This document shows positions 8,561 to 17,277 of a DNA stretch of 64,000 bases, piece after piece. A model generated the notes under the pieces. That model made no database searches. It was not told the origin of the DNA and saw only the letters and a program-made list of their open reading frames with translations. Each line of letters starts with the position of its first letter. Position 1 is the first letter of the stretch. The position numbers and the translations under genes are program-made. The stretch is from Flammeovirgaceae bacterium BBD 1991-12 (lineage in GTDB: Bacteria; Bacteroidota; Bacteroidia; Cytophagales; Cyclobacteriaceae): positions 1 through 64,000 of the forward strand of contig LYSV01000018.1 in the NCBI GenBank assembly GCA_001657315.1, given 5' to 3'.

Positions 8561-10030
8561 ATGCAAAAGATAACAGTGTTTTGGGTTTTACTGTGTGTAT
8601 TTTCAAATGCTACAGGCCAGAAACCCAATAAGCCCGGTGATTATCTCCTTCCGGAGTTCCACATCGAGCGTAGACAGGCGCTAAGGGACCAGATGCCGGC
8701 CAATTCAGTGGCGGTGTTTTTCTCAAACTCTGTACGTAACCGGGCCAACGATGTGAATTATGTCTATCACCAGGACCCTGATTTTTACTATCTTACCGGG
8801 CATCAGGAGCCTCACGCGGTCTTGTTTATCTTCAAAGAACCGCAGCTGATCAACAGCAGCACAACGGACGAGATCATTTTTGTGAGGGCACATCATGCAT
8901 TAATGGAGCTTTACGATGGGCCACGCCTGGGCAAGGAGGGTGCTTTGGAGAAACTTAGACTTGACATGGCCTTTGAGGGTACCGAATTCGAACGGTTCAA
9001 CCTGGATTTTACCTCGTTTGATAAAGTGCTCTTCTATGATTTTTTCAACGATGTGCGGGATACCAAAGAAAAAGGAGATCTGTTTGATCTCATCAGACAG
9101 TTTAGGGAAAAAGTGGGTTATGAACAGGACGATCTCTCCATCGAACCAAGAAATAATAATCTGGACATCGTCATGCTGGACAGCCTCATGAAGAATTTGA
9201 GAGGGATCAAGACACAGGAAGAGATTGCCCTGCTGAGAAAGGCGGTGGATATCTCCACTATAGGACAAAGAGAGGTGATGAAAGCCATGCATCCCGGTAT
9301 GTCGGAAACCGAAGTACAGGGGATCCATGAGTTTGTTTTTAAGAAGTACCAGTCAGAGTACGAGGGCTATCCCAGCATTGTAGGTGCCGGCCACAATGGC
9401 TGTGTGCTTCATTACATTGATAACCTTAAGCCTGAGATCGAGGATGGTGAGCTTATACTGATGGATCTGGGAGCGGAATACAGAGGTTATACAGCCGATG
9501 TGACCCGCACCATCCCCGTTAACGGCAGGTTCAACCCGGAGCAAAAGCAGATCTACGATCTGGTGTATGAAGCTCAGGAGGCAGCCATGGAGGTATGCAA
9601 ACCCGGAGCCGGATTCACGGACCTGCTGAAAGCCACCAGAGAGGTAGTGAATAATGGACTCGTAGAGTTGGGGGTCTATAAAAGTGCTGCCAAAAAACAT
9701 ATCACTGATCCGGAAACCGGACGCAATCGTTACTATCCCCATGGTTGCTGTCATCACATAGGACTTGACGTACACGACAAGGGAGAGTATGACGTGTTAC
9801 AGGAAAATATGGTGATCACCATTGAACCGGGTATTTACATCCCTTCCGGAAGTCCCTGTGATAAAAAATGGTGGGACATAGCTGTGAGGATAGAAGATGA
9901 TTTCCTGGTTACCCGGGAGGGCTGTGAGCTGCTTTCTGATCTGGCGCCGCGTAAAAGTGAGGAAATAGAAGCCCTGATGAAGGAATCCAGCCCTTTTGGG
10001 GAGCTGGTTTTGCCGGAGTTAAAAGACTAG
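8561..10030 (+). CDS. Secreted aminopeptidase P-like metallopeptidase (M24B)
   Basis: Aminopeptidase P removes N-terminal residues that precede proline. The start at 8561 is chosen because MQKITVFWVLLCVFSNATGQ is a clean signal peptide; an in-frame ATG at 8546 or TTG at 8531 would only add residues before it. The AMP_N domain covers about residues 25-170 (VNYVYHQDPDFYYLTGHQEP). The pita-bread catalytic domain follows with the metal ligands in order: Asp in LMDLGAEYRGY, Asp in TADVTRT, His in HHIGLDVHD, Glu in TIEPGIYIP and Glu in VRIEDDFLV. About 490 residues fits the family. A terminator separates it from SusCD locus 1, but its location suggests a periplasmic or surface role in digesting imported peptides. 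Confidence 0.92.
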   Translation: MQKITVFWVLLCVFSNATGQKPNKPGDYLLPEFHIERRQALRDQMPANSVAVFFSNSVRNRANDVNYVYHQDPDFYYLTGHQEPHAVLFIFKEPQLINSSTTDEIIFVRAHHALMELYDGPRLGKEGALEKLRLDMAFEGTEFERFNLDFTSFDKVLFYDFFNDVRDTKEKGDLFDLIRQFREKVGYEQDDLSIEPRNNNLDIVMLDSLMKNLRGIKTQEEIALLRKAVDISTIGQREVMKAMHPGMSETEVQGIHEFVFKKYQSEYEGYPSIVGAGHNGCVLHYIDNLKPEIEDGELILMDLGAEYRGYTADVTRTIPVNGRFNPEQKQIYDLVYEAQEAAMEVCKPGAGFTDLLKATREVVNNGLVELGVYKSAAKKHITDPETGRNRYYPHGCCHHIGLDVHDKGEYDVLQENMVITIEPGIYIPSGSPCDKKWWDIAVRIEDDFLVTREGCELLSDLAPRKSEEIEALMKESSPFGELVLPELKD

Positions 10031-10414
10031 GGTAGCTCCGTAATAACGTTTCTCCGGATATATGTGATTGCAGACTTCCAGGAGGGGGTACATATCTTCT
10101 GTGTTGCTGAACATATCAGTTGAATAAAACAGGAGTAGTTTCGGAATATCTGAACATGTTTACCGATGACCACACCCAACATACTGTATATCAGAAACTT
10201 GTAGAAAACAAAGATATAAATCACTAAAAATCAGGTATTTAACATTTTTCAATTAAAGTAGAGCATGATTTGTCCTATGTTTTGCTCCTAAAATGCAACT
10301 GAAATACAAATAGTGCAACTTATCGACCTAAAGTAACAATACAACAGGAGTCATAGATTCATTCTCCAGGTGCTACTTCATATTTGCAGCCGCTAGAGAA
10401 AATGTGAAGTGGAT
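10031..10414. other. Intergenic stretch with a probable -7 box
   Basis: These 384 bp contain no supported gene and no clear terminator after the aminopeptidase gene. CATATTTG at 10379-10386 is a one-mismatch match to the Bacteroidota -7 box TAnnTTTG. It would place the transcript start about 20 bases before the ATG at 10415. No TTTG was found at the -33 position, so the promoter is tentative. Confidence 0.4.
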
Positions 10415-12523
10415 ATGAATTTTTTTGACTCTGAAATGGCTAAAAAGGGCATTACTTTTTTTGTCAGTTGGCTTGGTTTGTTTTTTGTCCTTGTTCCTGA
10501 TCTTATCATGGCGCAGGGAGCGTTGGTTGAGTATCCTGCCGGTAGTACACCGGCTTCGTGGGGCTACATTGAATATCTTCCTCAAGATTACGATGCGAAC
10601 CCTTCCAAACTTTTTCCAGTCATTATTCATCTTTCCGGTAGTGGAGAAGCGGGCAATGGTTCCAGCGATTTGCACAAGGTGACAAGGCATGGACCGCTGA
10701 ACCTCGTGAAGTCGGGTAAATGGCCCGTGCCCAATGAAAGTGGGCGTATCCCGGGGGAAAACTTTATCATTATCGGACCACAGAGTCCGGGAGGATTTTA
10801 CAATTCCGGAAAACTAAAAAATCTTATAGAGTATACCATAGATCACTACAGGGCTGATCCTGACAGGATTTATGTGATGGGCCTCAGCTCGGGTGCATTC
10901 AGTGTTTTCAGGCTCCTTGCCGATTACCCTGACCTTGTTGCAGCAGCGATCCCTATTGCCGGGAATGGTGCCAGGACCACAGATAAGGCTTGTTTGTACA
11001 GAAATGTGCCCATTTGGGCATTTCACGGTGAGGCAGACGGTACTGTAGCCGTGAATGGCTCTATTCTGCCCGTCAATGCGGTGAACGCTTGTTTGCCAAA
11101 ACCGAATGTGAAAGCCAAACTTACCATATACCCCGGCGTGGGCCATAACTCATGGTCCAGAACCTACAGCCTCAGCGGAATGGGGCAGGGAGATGCTGAC
11201 TGGGATGCTTTTGATATGAGCATATATGACTGGCTCCTGCAGCATCGGAGAGGTAGTGACCCGGCACCTTCACCGGTTCCGGAACCTGTAGCCGATGCAG
11301 GCGGTGACATAACGATAGATCTGCCACAAAATAGTGCCGAACTGAACGGCTCTGGTTCGGTGCAGGGAGGGTCGATAGTTTCCTACACATGGACAAAAAT
11401 CGCCGGACCATCCCAGTATACCATTGCCGGACAAGACAAGGCTCAGGCTACAGTGAGTGATCTGGTAGCAGGAAGTTATACCTTTCGGTTGACGGTAGTG
11501 GATGATCAAAACCGCTCAGCCAGTGACCATATGTCGTTGGTAGTCAATGAGGAAACAAACCTGCCGCCGTTGGCTGATGCCGGAGACAATATAGCCATAA
11601 CACTACCGGACAATTCAGTCACGCTGAACGGAAGCGCCACTGATAATGATGGTGTAGTAACTTCCTATAGCTGGAATCAGGTAGCAGGCCCTGTTTGTAA
11701 CCTGAGCAACGCAGATCAGCCTGACGCACAGGTAAATGATCTGTCAGAAGGCCTCTACTCATTTGAGCTCACGGTTACCGATGATGACGGAGCCACTGCG
11801 AATGATATTCTTGACGTTGAGGTGAGTTCTGCACAGAGTGAGAATGGAGAATACTATCGTATTCAGATCGTCAGCAATAAAAAAATGCTACAGGCAAACC
11901 TTACGCTGGGCACAGAGGACAACAGTTCATCCCAGGTCTGGGAGAAAATCGAATGGGCAGATGGCTGGTTTAAGCTGGCAACGAAGACCACAGGAGAGCT
12001 GCTAACGGCCCAAAGCGGGTACCAGGTATCGCTGTCTGGCAATGCCGCCGGGGATGCTGCCTTGTGGAAACTGGTACCCACGCGGGGAGGTTACAGAATT
12101 GAGAATAAATCGTTTCAGGTTTGGTTGAGGGGGAATAAACGGAATAATTCCGTTGAAACGGGTACCCTGAACCTTCAGGGAAGCTGGACCAAGTGGTTAT
12201 TCATCCCGGAAGATAATGGGTCCAATGCACGTATAGCTTCGAAACGCGAGCTTTCGGATCCCCTGGAAGAAAACGAGACGGATTTCCGGCTATATCCAAA
12301 CCCCGCTACTACAGCTATAAACTTCACTGTTCCTTCTCATTTTGAAGAACCGTCCTTCACCATATTTGATCTTTCCGGTCATGTGGTGCTTGAAGGATCT
12401 GTAGTTGCCTTGAATGGAGCCCGCGAGATACCGGTGGCCAATTTACATTCCGGTACGTACGTCTTCAGGCTGGTCGACAACCGTAATGGTGAAGTACTGA
12501 ACAAAATATGGATGAAAAGGTAG
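10415..12523 (+). CDS. Secreted serine esterase/hydrolase with PKD-like, lectin-like and T9SS sorting domains
   Basis: The product is a modular extracellular enzyme. A signal peptide ends at about IMAQG; the ATG at 10436 (MAKKGITFF) is an equally good start. The alpha/beta-hydrolase domain resembles the phospholipase/carboxylesterase or feruloyl-esterase type: nucleophile Ser158 in MGLSSGAFS, Asp208 in FHGEADGTV and His244 in YPGVGHNSW. Two PKD-like beta domains follow (about 280-365 and 377-462; PVADAGGDITIDLP and PPLADAGDNIAITLP), then a ricin-type trefoil-like region (about 470-600). Last is a T9SS type A sorting domain beginning FRLYPNPATTAINFTV and ending WMKR. The substrate is unknown; the lectin-like part suggests polysaccharide. 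A terminator lies about 40 bp downstream. Confidence 0.88.
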   Translation: MNFFDSEMAKKGITFFVSWLGLFFVLVPDLIMAQGALVEYPAGSTPASWGYIEYLPQDYDANPSKLFPVIIHLSGSGEAGNGSSDLHKVTRHGPLNLVKSGKWPVPNESGRIPGENFIIIGPQSPGGFYNSGKLKNLIEYTIDHYRADPDRIYVMGLSSGAFSVFRLLADYPDLVAAAIPIAGNGARTTDKACLYRNVPIWAFHGEADGTVAVNGSILPVNAVNACLPKPNVKAKLTIYPGVGHNSWSRTYSLSGMGQGDADWDAFDMSIYDWLLQHRRGSDPAPSPVPEPVADAGGDITIDLPQNSAELNGSGSVQGGSIVSYTWTKIAGPSQYTIAGQDKAQATVSDLVAGSYTFRLTVVDDQNRSASDHMSLVVNEETNLPPLADAGDNIAITLPDNSVTLNGSATDNDGVVTSYSWNQVAGPVCNLSNADQPDAQVNDLSEGLYSFELTVTDDDGATANDILDVEVSSAQSENGEYYRIQIVSNKKMLQANLTLGTEDNSSSQVWEKIEWADGWFKLATKTTGELLTAQSGYQVSLSGNAAGDAALWKLVPTRGGYRIENKSFQVWLRGNKRNNSVETGTLNLQGSWTKWLFIPEDNGSNARIASKRELSDPLEENETDFRLYPNPATTAINFTVPSHFEEPSFTIFDLSGHVVLEGSVVALNGAREIPVANLHSGTYVFRLVDNRNGEVLNKIWMKR

Positions 12524-12566
12524 TATGGACGGTCATTGATGGGACTGGTCCACATTGCTCGTTCAC

Positions 12567-12605
12567 AAAGAAGTTGTCTCGAAAGAGTCAGCTTCTTTCT
12601 TTTTA
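12567..12605 (+). terminator. Intrinsic terminator after the esterase gene
   Basis: The stem is AAAGAAGTTGTCTC (12567-12580), loop GAAA, then GAGTCAGCTTCTTT (12585-12598), giving 14 positions with one U-U mismatch and one G-U pair, followed by CTTTTT. The sequence closely resembles the left end of the IS1182 remnant at 22974-23004. Confidence 0.85.
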
Positions 12606-12690
12606 TGGACATATCAATCAGTTTTTATTGAGGAGAGCATGTCACATCCTCAAACTAATAACATTACAAATAGCTGATAAGTAAATCATC

Positions 12691-12724
12691 AAAAAAAAGA
12701 GAGTGCCTTTTGAGACACCCTCCT
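12691..12724 (-). terminator. Intrinsic terminator of the M16 peptidase gene
   Basis: On the minus strand, GAGGGTG-TCTCAAAAGG-CACTCTC forms a 7-bp stem with one mismatch and is followed by eight or nine T. It lies 30-60 bp after the stop codon. The core GGTGTCTCAAAAGG is identical to the left end of the IS1182 remnant. Confidence 0.8.
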
Positions 12725-12752
12725 TTATTGTCACGTGTTAAAAGCCAGATAA

Positions 12753-15572
12753 TTAGTTTGCTACTTTAGGTTTGGTAACAAACTCCGCGGTCCTGCTGTT
12801 TTTTAACAATTTGTGCATAAATTTTTGGATGTCTTTTGTAGTGATGCTATTGATAATATCCTCAAAGTTTTCAGGCGCATCCATATTGTAGCGATCCAGC
12901 ACATAATGCTTCATTTCTTTAAAATAATGCATATTGGAGGAGCCTTTACTTTCTTTTCTTTTCTTTAAAAAGCTCTCCAGTGTTTTGTCAAGGTCCTTTT
13001 GTAATACTTCACCTTTCCTGATTTTATCCATTTCACCGTGCATCACCGCTACCAGGTTATCTGCCATATCCGGATCACAGGTAAATGTCACCCTTAGATA
13101 AGCGGTAGGCTCTGGTTCTTTCTCAAGGAAAGATATCACGCCTGCACCATAAGTACCCCCTTCATCTTCCCGGAGGGTTGCGGTATAGCGAAGGCGTAGT
13201 ATTCCCACTAGTGTGTTTAATAATATCTCGTTTCTGGGATTCACGGCCAATGTATTGGTCAAACGATAGTTTACCTGGGCCTTTGGTGTTTCCATTTCCA
13301 GGTAAATGTCTTCATCATATTTTGGCCGCAACCAGTCCAAATCTATCTTTTCCCATGTCTCCTTAGTATCTGTGGTTGGCATACTGGCTATGTACTTTTC
13401 CAGTAAAGGTTTTAAGGTTTCTTTGGAAACATCGCCGGCAATAAAAAAATCAAAATCCGCAGGGTTGCTATACCTCTCACTATACGCCTTTTTTGCTTTT
13501 TCCAGGCTCAAAAGCGGAAGGTCCTTTTCTGTCATGAATGACCTGTAAGGATTGTTACTACCCCAAAGTGATGTATATATCGTATCTTCAATGACATAAG
13601 GAAGGAATGAATCCTGCTCTTTAAGGGATATCTTAAGCGTTTCTATACCCTTCCTAAAAGCATCTTCTGTAAACCTTGGTTTAGTAAACCTAAGATTGAC
13701 CAGTTGTAGCATGGCTTCCACATCTTCGGTTGATGAACCAGCTCGTACATCTTCTTTAAATTCGAATATTCTAAACGTCGAATAGACTTCTTTTCCTGCC
13801 AGTTTTTTCTTTAGCTCTTCCGGAGTAAAAACACCCAATCCGGAGTTTCGAACTATGCCCGGTAGTAAGTTCACCGAACTTAGCGCGTCAGTAGCTATCA
13901 GAGATTCACCTCCTTTACTTACGGCTTCCAGATACACTTGATTTTTTTCCTTGTCCACAAATTTGTAATGTACCCTGATACCATTGCTCAGGGTAAAGGT
14001 GGTGAAATAAGGTTTTTTGTTTTCGGTTTCAGAAACAATGGTACCCTCATTTAATTTTACACCACTAAGTAGTGGTCGCGTATCTTCTGCCTCTTCTTCA
14101 TATGGTTGCAGATCGGCATTGTTTTCGGCTGTTTCAATGATTTGGGCTGCCTCCTCTTTGGTCAAATTCTCTTCTTCTTCTACCCCGGTTACAATCACAG
14201 CTCGGTTCTTGTTAGTATATAGTGCCTGCATTCTGGCAGTAATATAAGCCTGGTCAAACCCCTCAAAAAGCTCTTTGGCAATGGCATACTCTCCTTCTAT
14301 ATCTGTCAGGTGGGCATTCTCCAGATAATTTCTTTTGATGCCCTCAATGATTTGTTTATGATTACGGTCATCATATCTCTCAATAAGGTTTTTGTAGGTG
14401 CTGTTCATCTCTGCGATGGCGGTCTTTATTTCAGATTGCGTAAACCCAAACTTCACTGCACGGTTCAATTCATTCATAGCAAGTGTAAATGCCTCCCTTT
14501 GTTGGTTTGGTTTTGGAGTTATAAACACATTAAATATGTTATGCAACCTGGTTAGATCAGAGTGTCTCAGATTAGCATAGAGAAATGGCGCATCCACTTT
14601 GTTACTCAGAGCAGAAAACCGTGTTTGTAACATAGAAGTGATCAAAGTGGTTGAAAGGTGCTCACGGAAATACTGGACATTCTGATTACCCAAAGATTTG
14701 TCATGGCGAATGTTGAATTCAATTGAACTGGAGGGTATTTCCTTATCCATACCTAACCCGTAACCCAACTCCTGCTTGTCGTCGATTTTAACTACAAAGC
14801 GCCTGGGTGGGTTTTTTACCGCAGGAATACCTAAAAACTTCGCCTTGATTTTCGCTTCCATATCGTTTAAATCGATATCGCCTATAATAGCAATGGCCTG
14901 CAGGTCTGTCCTGTACCAATCGTGATAAAAATCACGTAGCACTTTATAGTTGAAGTTTTCAACGATTTCCATAGTTCCTATCGGTAATCGTTCTGCATAC
15001 CTGGAATCCGCAAACAAAACATTCTGCTTTTGCTCAAACAGGCGCATAAAGGCAGTTTGCCTGGTTCGCCATTCTTCTTTTATCACTCCACGTTCTGCAT
15101 CTATTTCTTCATCGGTCAATAGCAATCCATTGGCCCAGTCGTAAAGTATTTGCAGGCCTGTCTCTATCAAATCCGGGGTGGTGGGCATGTTATTGATGTT
15201 ATACACCGTTTCATCAAAAGAGGTGTATGCGTTAATATCTCTGCCAAATACCAGTCCGTTCTTTTCCAGTTTATTTAAAAAGGCTTTTCCAGGAAACGCC
15301 TCAGTACCATTGAAAGCCATATGCTCCAGAAAATGGGCAAGCCCAAGCTGGTCATCATTTTCTAAAATAGAGCCCACATTTTGAATGATGTAATAGCTGG
15401 CCACATCTTCTACAACATCTGTTTTATGCAGGTAGTAGGTCATGCCATTGGGCAGTATACCTTTTTTTATACTTTTATCCACAGGCAGGGGAGCCTGTAA
15501 ATCTACTGACTGTGCTAACATGGTCAGGTTTAAAACTGACACGATAATTGACAACAAAAATTTCGTTTTCAT
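12753..15572 (-). CDS. Secreted M16 (pitrilysin/insulinase) zinc peptidase
   Basis: M16 peptidases degrade peptides inside a clam-shell chamber formed by two homologous halves. The 939-residue length fits a fused two-half enzyme. MKTKFLLSIIVSVLNLTMLAQ is a signal peptide, so the enzyme acts in the periplasm or outside. The inverted zinc motif HFLEH is at 80-84 (GLAHFLEHMAFNGTEAFPG), and the third zinc ligand lies in the downstream DAERGVIKEEW. The C-terminal half is the inactive partner and keeps the substrate-binding pair in RYTATLREDEGGTYGAGV. It lies 308 bp downstream of SusD of locus 2 on the same strand with no clear terminator between, so read-through expression is possible. A terminator follows it. 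Confidence 0.93.
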   Translation of the reverse strand: MKTKFLLSIIVSVLNLTMLAQSVDLQAPLPVDKSIKKGILPNGMTYYLHKTDVVEDVASYYIIQNVGSILENDDQLGLAHFLEHMAFNGTEAFPGKAFLNKLEKNGLVFGRDINAYTSFDETVYNINNMPTTPDLIETGLQILYDWANGLLLTDEEIDAERGVIKEEWRTRQTAFMRLFEQKQNVLFADSRYAERLPIGTMEIVENFNYKVLRDFYHDWYRTDLQAIAIIGDIDLNDMEAKIKAKFLGIPAVKNPPRRFVVKIDDKQELGYGLGMDKEIPSSSIEFNIRHDKSLGNQNVQYFREHLSTTLITSMLQTRFSALSNKVDAPFLYANLRHSDLTRLHNIFNVFITPKPNQQREAFTLAMNELNRAVKFGFTQSEIKTAIAEMNSTYKNLIERYDDRNHKQIIEGIKRNYLENAHLTDIEGEYAIAKELFEGFDQAYITARMQALYTNKNRAVIVTGVEEEENLTKEEAAQIIETAENNADLQPYEEEAEDTRPLLSGVKLNEGTIVSETENKKPYFTTFTLSNGIRVHYKFVDKEKNQVYLEAVSKGGESLIATDALSSVNLLPGIVRNSGLGVFTPEELKKKLAGKEVYSTFRIFEFKEDVRAGSSTEDVEAMLQLVNLRFTKPRFTEDAFRKGIETLKISLKEQDSFLPYVIEDTIYTSLWGSNNPYRSFMTEKDLPLLSLEKAKKAYSERYSNPADFDFFIAGDVSKETLKPLLEKYIASMPTTDTKETWEKIDLDWLRPKYDEDIYLEMETPKAQVNYRLTNTLAVNPRNEILLNTLVGILRLRYTATLREDEGGTYGAGVISFLEKEPEPTAYLRVTFTCDPDMADNLVAVMHGEMDKIRKGEVLQKDLDKTLESFLKKRKESKGSSNMHYFKEMKHYVLDRYNMDAPENFEDIINSITTKDIQKFMHKLLKNSRTAEFVTKPKVAN

Positions 15573-15879
15573 ATTCTTTCTTTTTTATATCCTTTCTTAC
15601 AAGTGTTTTACCGTATTTATTTGGATTCCGGAAGTATCTCCTGATCATATCCGGCTTAATTCATTTTGCTGGTGTCCATTCCCCAAAATGAGCGTACCTC
15701 ATACCATTACCTTCTTTTGAGTTTTAAATCATGCCGAATAGTCTCTACAGACTGACACACATGTCATTAACCTAAGCCCTATAAAATGGCCTGAAATCTG
15801 TGATTACGTTGAGGCTTACACGCTGAAACCAGATCAATAAATTTTCTGGCTTCAGGGTGCCTAAGCCTGGGTGCTATAT
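15573..15879. other. Gap between susD of locus 2 and the M16 gene
   Basis: No reading frame, strong terminator or convincing -7/-33 promoter is visible in these 307 bp. The start of the M16 gene is preceded on its strand by an A/T- and purine-rich run (15573-15600). Confidence 0.4.
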
Positions 15880-17250
15880 TTATCTCAAATTTGGATTAGC
15901 CGCCAACTCATTATTGGGAATTGGTATGTACCTGTCACCTGCAAGATTCCAGGTGTCTGGTTTTTCTGCCGACATGACTGCATCCAATTGACCGGTGCGG
16001 ATCAAATCGAACCATCGGTGACCTTCAAATGCAAGCTCTACAAAACGTTCCTGAGCTACCGCATCCAGTAAGTCCTGCTGAGTGGTCGCCGTGGTATTTG
16101 CCAGTCCCGCCCTGTTTCTTATCAGATTTACATCTGAAGTGGCCGTGGATAGATCCGGTGAAGGTAGTCGTAAACTTGCTTCAGCGCGGATAAGGTGCAT
16201 TTCTGATAATCTTATTAGTTTTTGACGCTCATCATACTCGAAAAAATCACTATCAAACTTATTGCAGTAAAAATTTCCATCACCAAAATCCCCTACAAGT
16301 TGCGCTCTTCGCAAATCCCCGGTCTCATAGCTATTCACCAGCTTATCGCTGATGAAAAAAGATGGTGTTGCGCCAAATACTGACCCAATTAAATCCGGAA
16401 CAAAATTACCAAACCGGTCATAGTCAAGTTCAAAAACACTCTCCCGGGAATCGTCATCATAAAGTGATACAAAGTTTCCCGGTACAGGTAAATCTATGCT
16501 TATGTCGGGATGGTCGATCACCTTGGTTGCCAGTGCTACCGCTTCTGACCAGTTTTCTCTATACAAATGAACCCGTGCAAGGAAAGCCTGCGCAGCTGGC
16601 GCAATTGCCCGTGCCCGACTTCCGTCATAAGCACTATAGTCTGTAGGTAATAACTCAATGCAAGCGATCAATTCTGACTCAATAAAAGTCCAGATTTCTG
16701 TTTCAGATGTTTTGGACAAACTGCTATTGACCTTAGGATCAGAAGTTATAGCCAATGGTATATCTCCATAATAATTCACCAGTTGGAAATACGCCATGGC
16801 ACGTAGAAACCTCGCCTCACCCAGAAACTGATCTCTCAGTTCCTCATCTACATCTGTTCTCCCTGTTACAGCATCTATCAACGCATTTGCCTGGTAGATG
16901 ACCCTGTAACTGTTCTGCCATATAGTGGCGGTTTTTTGGTTTTCTCCAGTAACTTCATTGTTAAAAACGTTAATATCATCCAAATCACTTGCCCCTGCAA
17001 GTTTTGTCTGATCTGAGAGAGCCGACATTATTCCGTTGAAAGTCAGGCTATAATAGGAGGCTTCACTGGCCATAGTATAGTAAATACCATTTACAGATGC
17101 AGCAATGGTGGTTTCATCAGCATAAGCCTGATCTCCAACCAATGTTGTACCATCAGGATCGACGTCAAGGTTTTCATCACATCCGAAAAATATCAGCGTC
17201 AAAACAAGGAACAGTGGTGTGAAATTGAAAATTATATTTCTAAATTTCAT
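15880..17250 (-). CDS. SusD/RagB-family surface lipoprotein (SusCD locus 2)
   Basis: This 456-residue lipoprotein pairs with the SusC gene 27 bp upstream on the same strand. The lipobox is LIFFGC with Cys24. The mature protein opens DENLDVDPDGT and continues with helices typical of classical SusD: GEARFLRAMAYFQLVNYYGD near 140 is the best-known family signature, and the C-terminal SusD domain holds LIRNRAGL and ERFVELAFEGHRWFDLIRTG. It ends in the usual YIPIPNNELAANPNL. Its partner carries an STN domain, so the pair is expected to be induced through the FecR/sigma genes at 20766-22419. The adjacent M16 peptidase suggests peptide or protein substrates, which is inference. Confidence 0.95.
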   Translation of the reverse strand: MKFRNIIFNFTPLFLVLTLIFFGCDENLDVDPDGTTLVGDQAYADETTIAASVNGIYYTMASEASYYSLTFNGIMSALSDQTKLAGASDLDDINVFNNEVTGENQKTATIWQNSYRVIYQANALIDAVTGRTDVDEELRDQFLGEARFLRAMAYFQLVNYYGDIPLAITSDPKVNSSLSKTSETEIWTFIESELIACIELLPTDYSAYDGSRARAIAPAAQAFLARVHLYRENWSEAVALATKVIDHPDISIDLPVPGNFVSLYDDDSRESVFELDYDRFGNFVPDLIGSVFGATPSFFISDKLVNSYETGDLRRAQLVGDFGDGNFYCNKFDSDFFEYDERQKLIRLSEMHLIRAEASLRLPSPDLSTATSDVNLIRNRAGLANTTATTQQDLLDAVAQERFVELAFEGHRWFDLIRTGQLDAVMSAEKPDTWNLAGDRYIPIPNNELAANPNLR

Positions 17251-17277
17251 TCTAATATCTTTTTGAGTTCTAAACTA

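Noticed and set aside
10027-10224. 65-codon minus-strand frame after the aminopeptidase gene
   Set aside because: It overlaps the end of a well-supported gene and has a random-looking composition with no start context.
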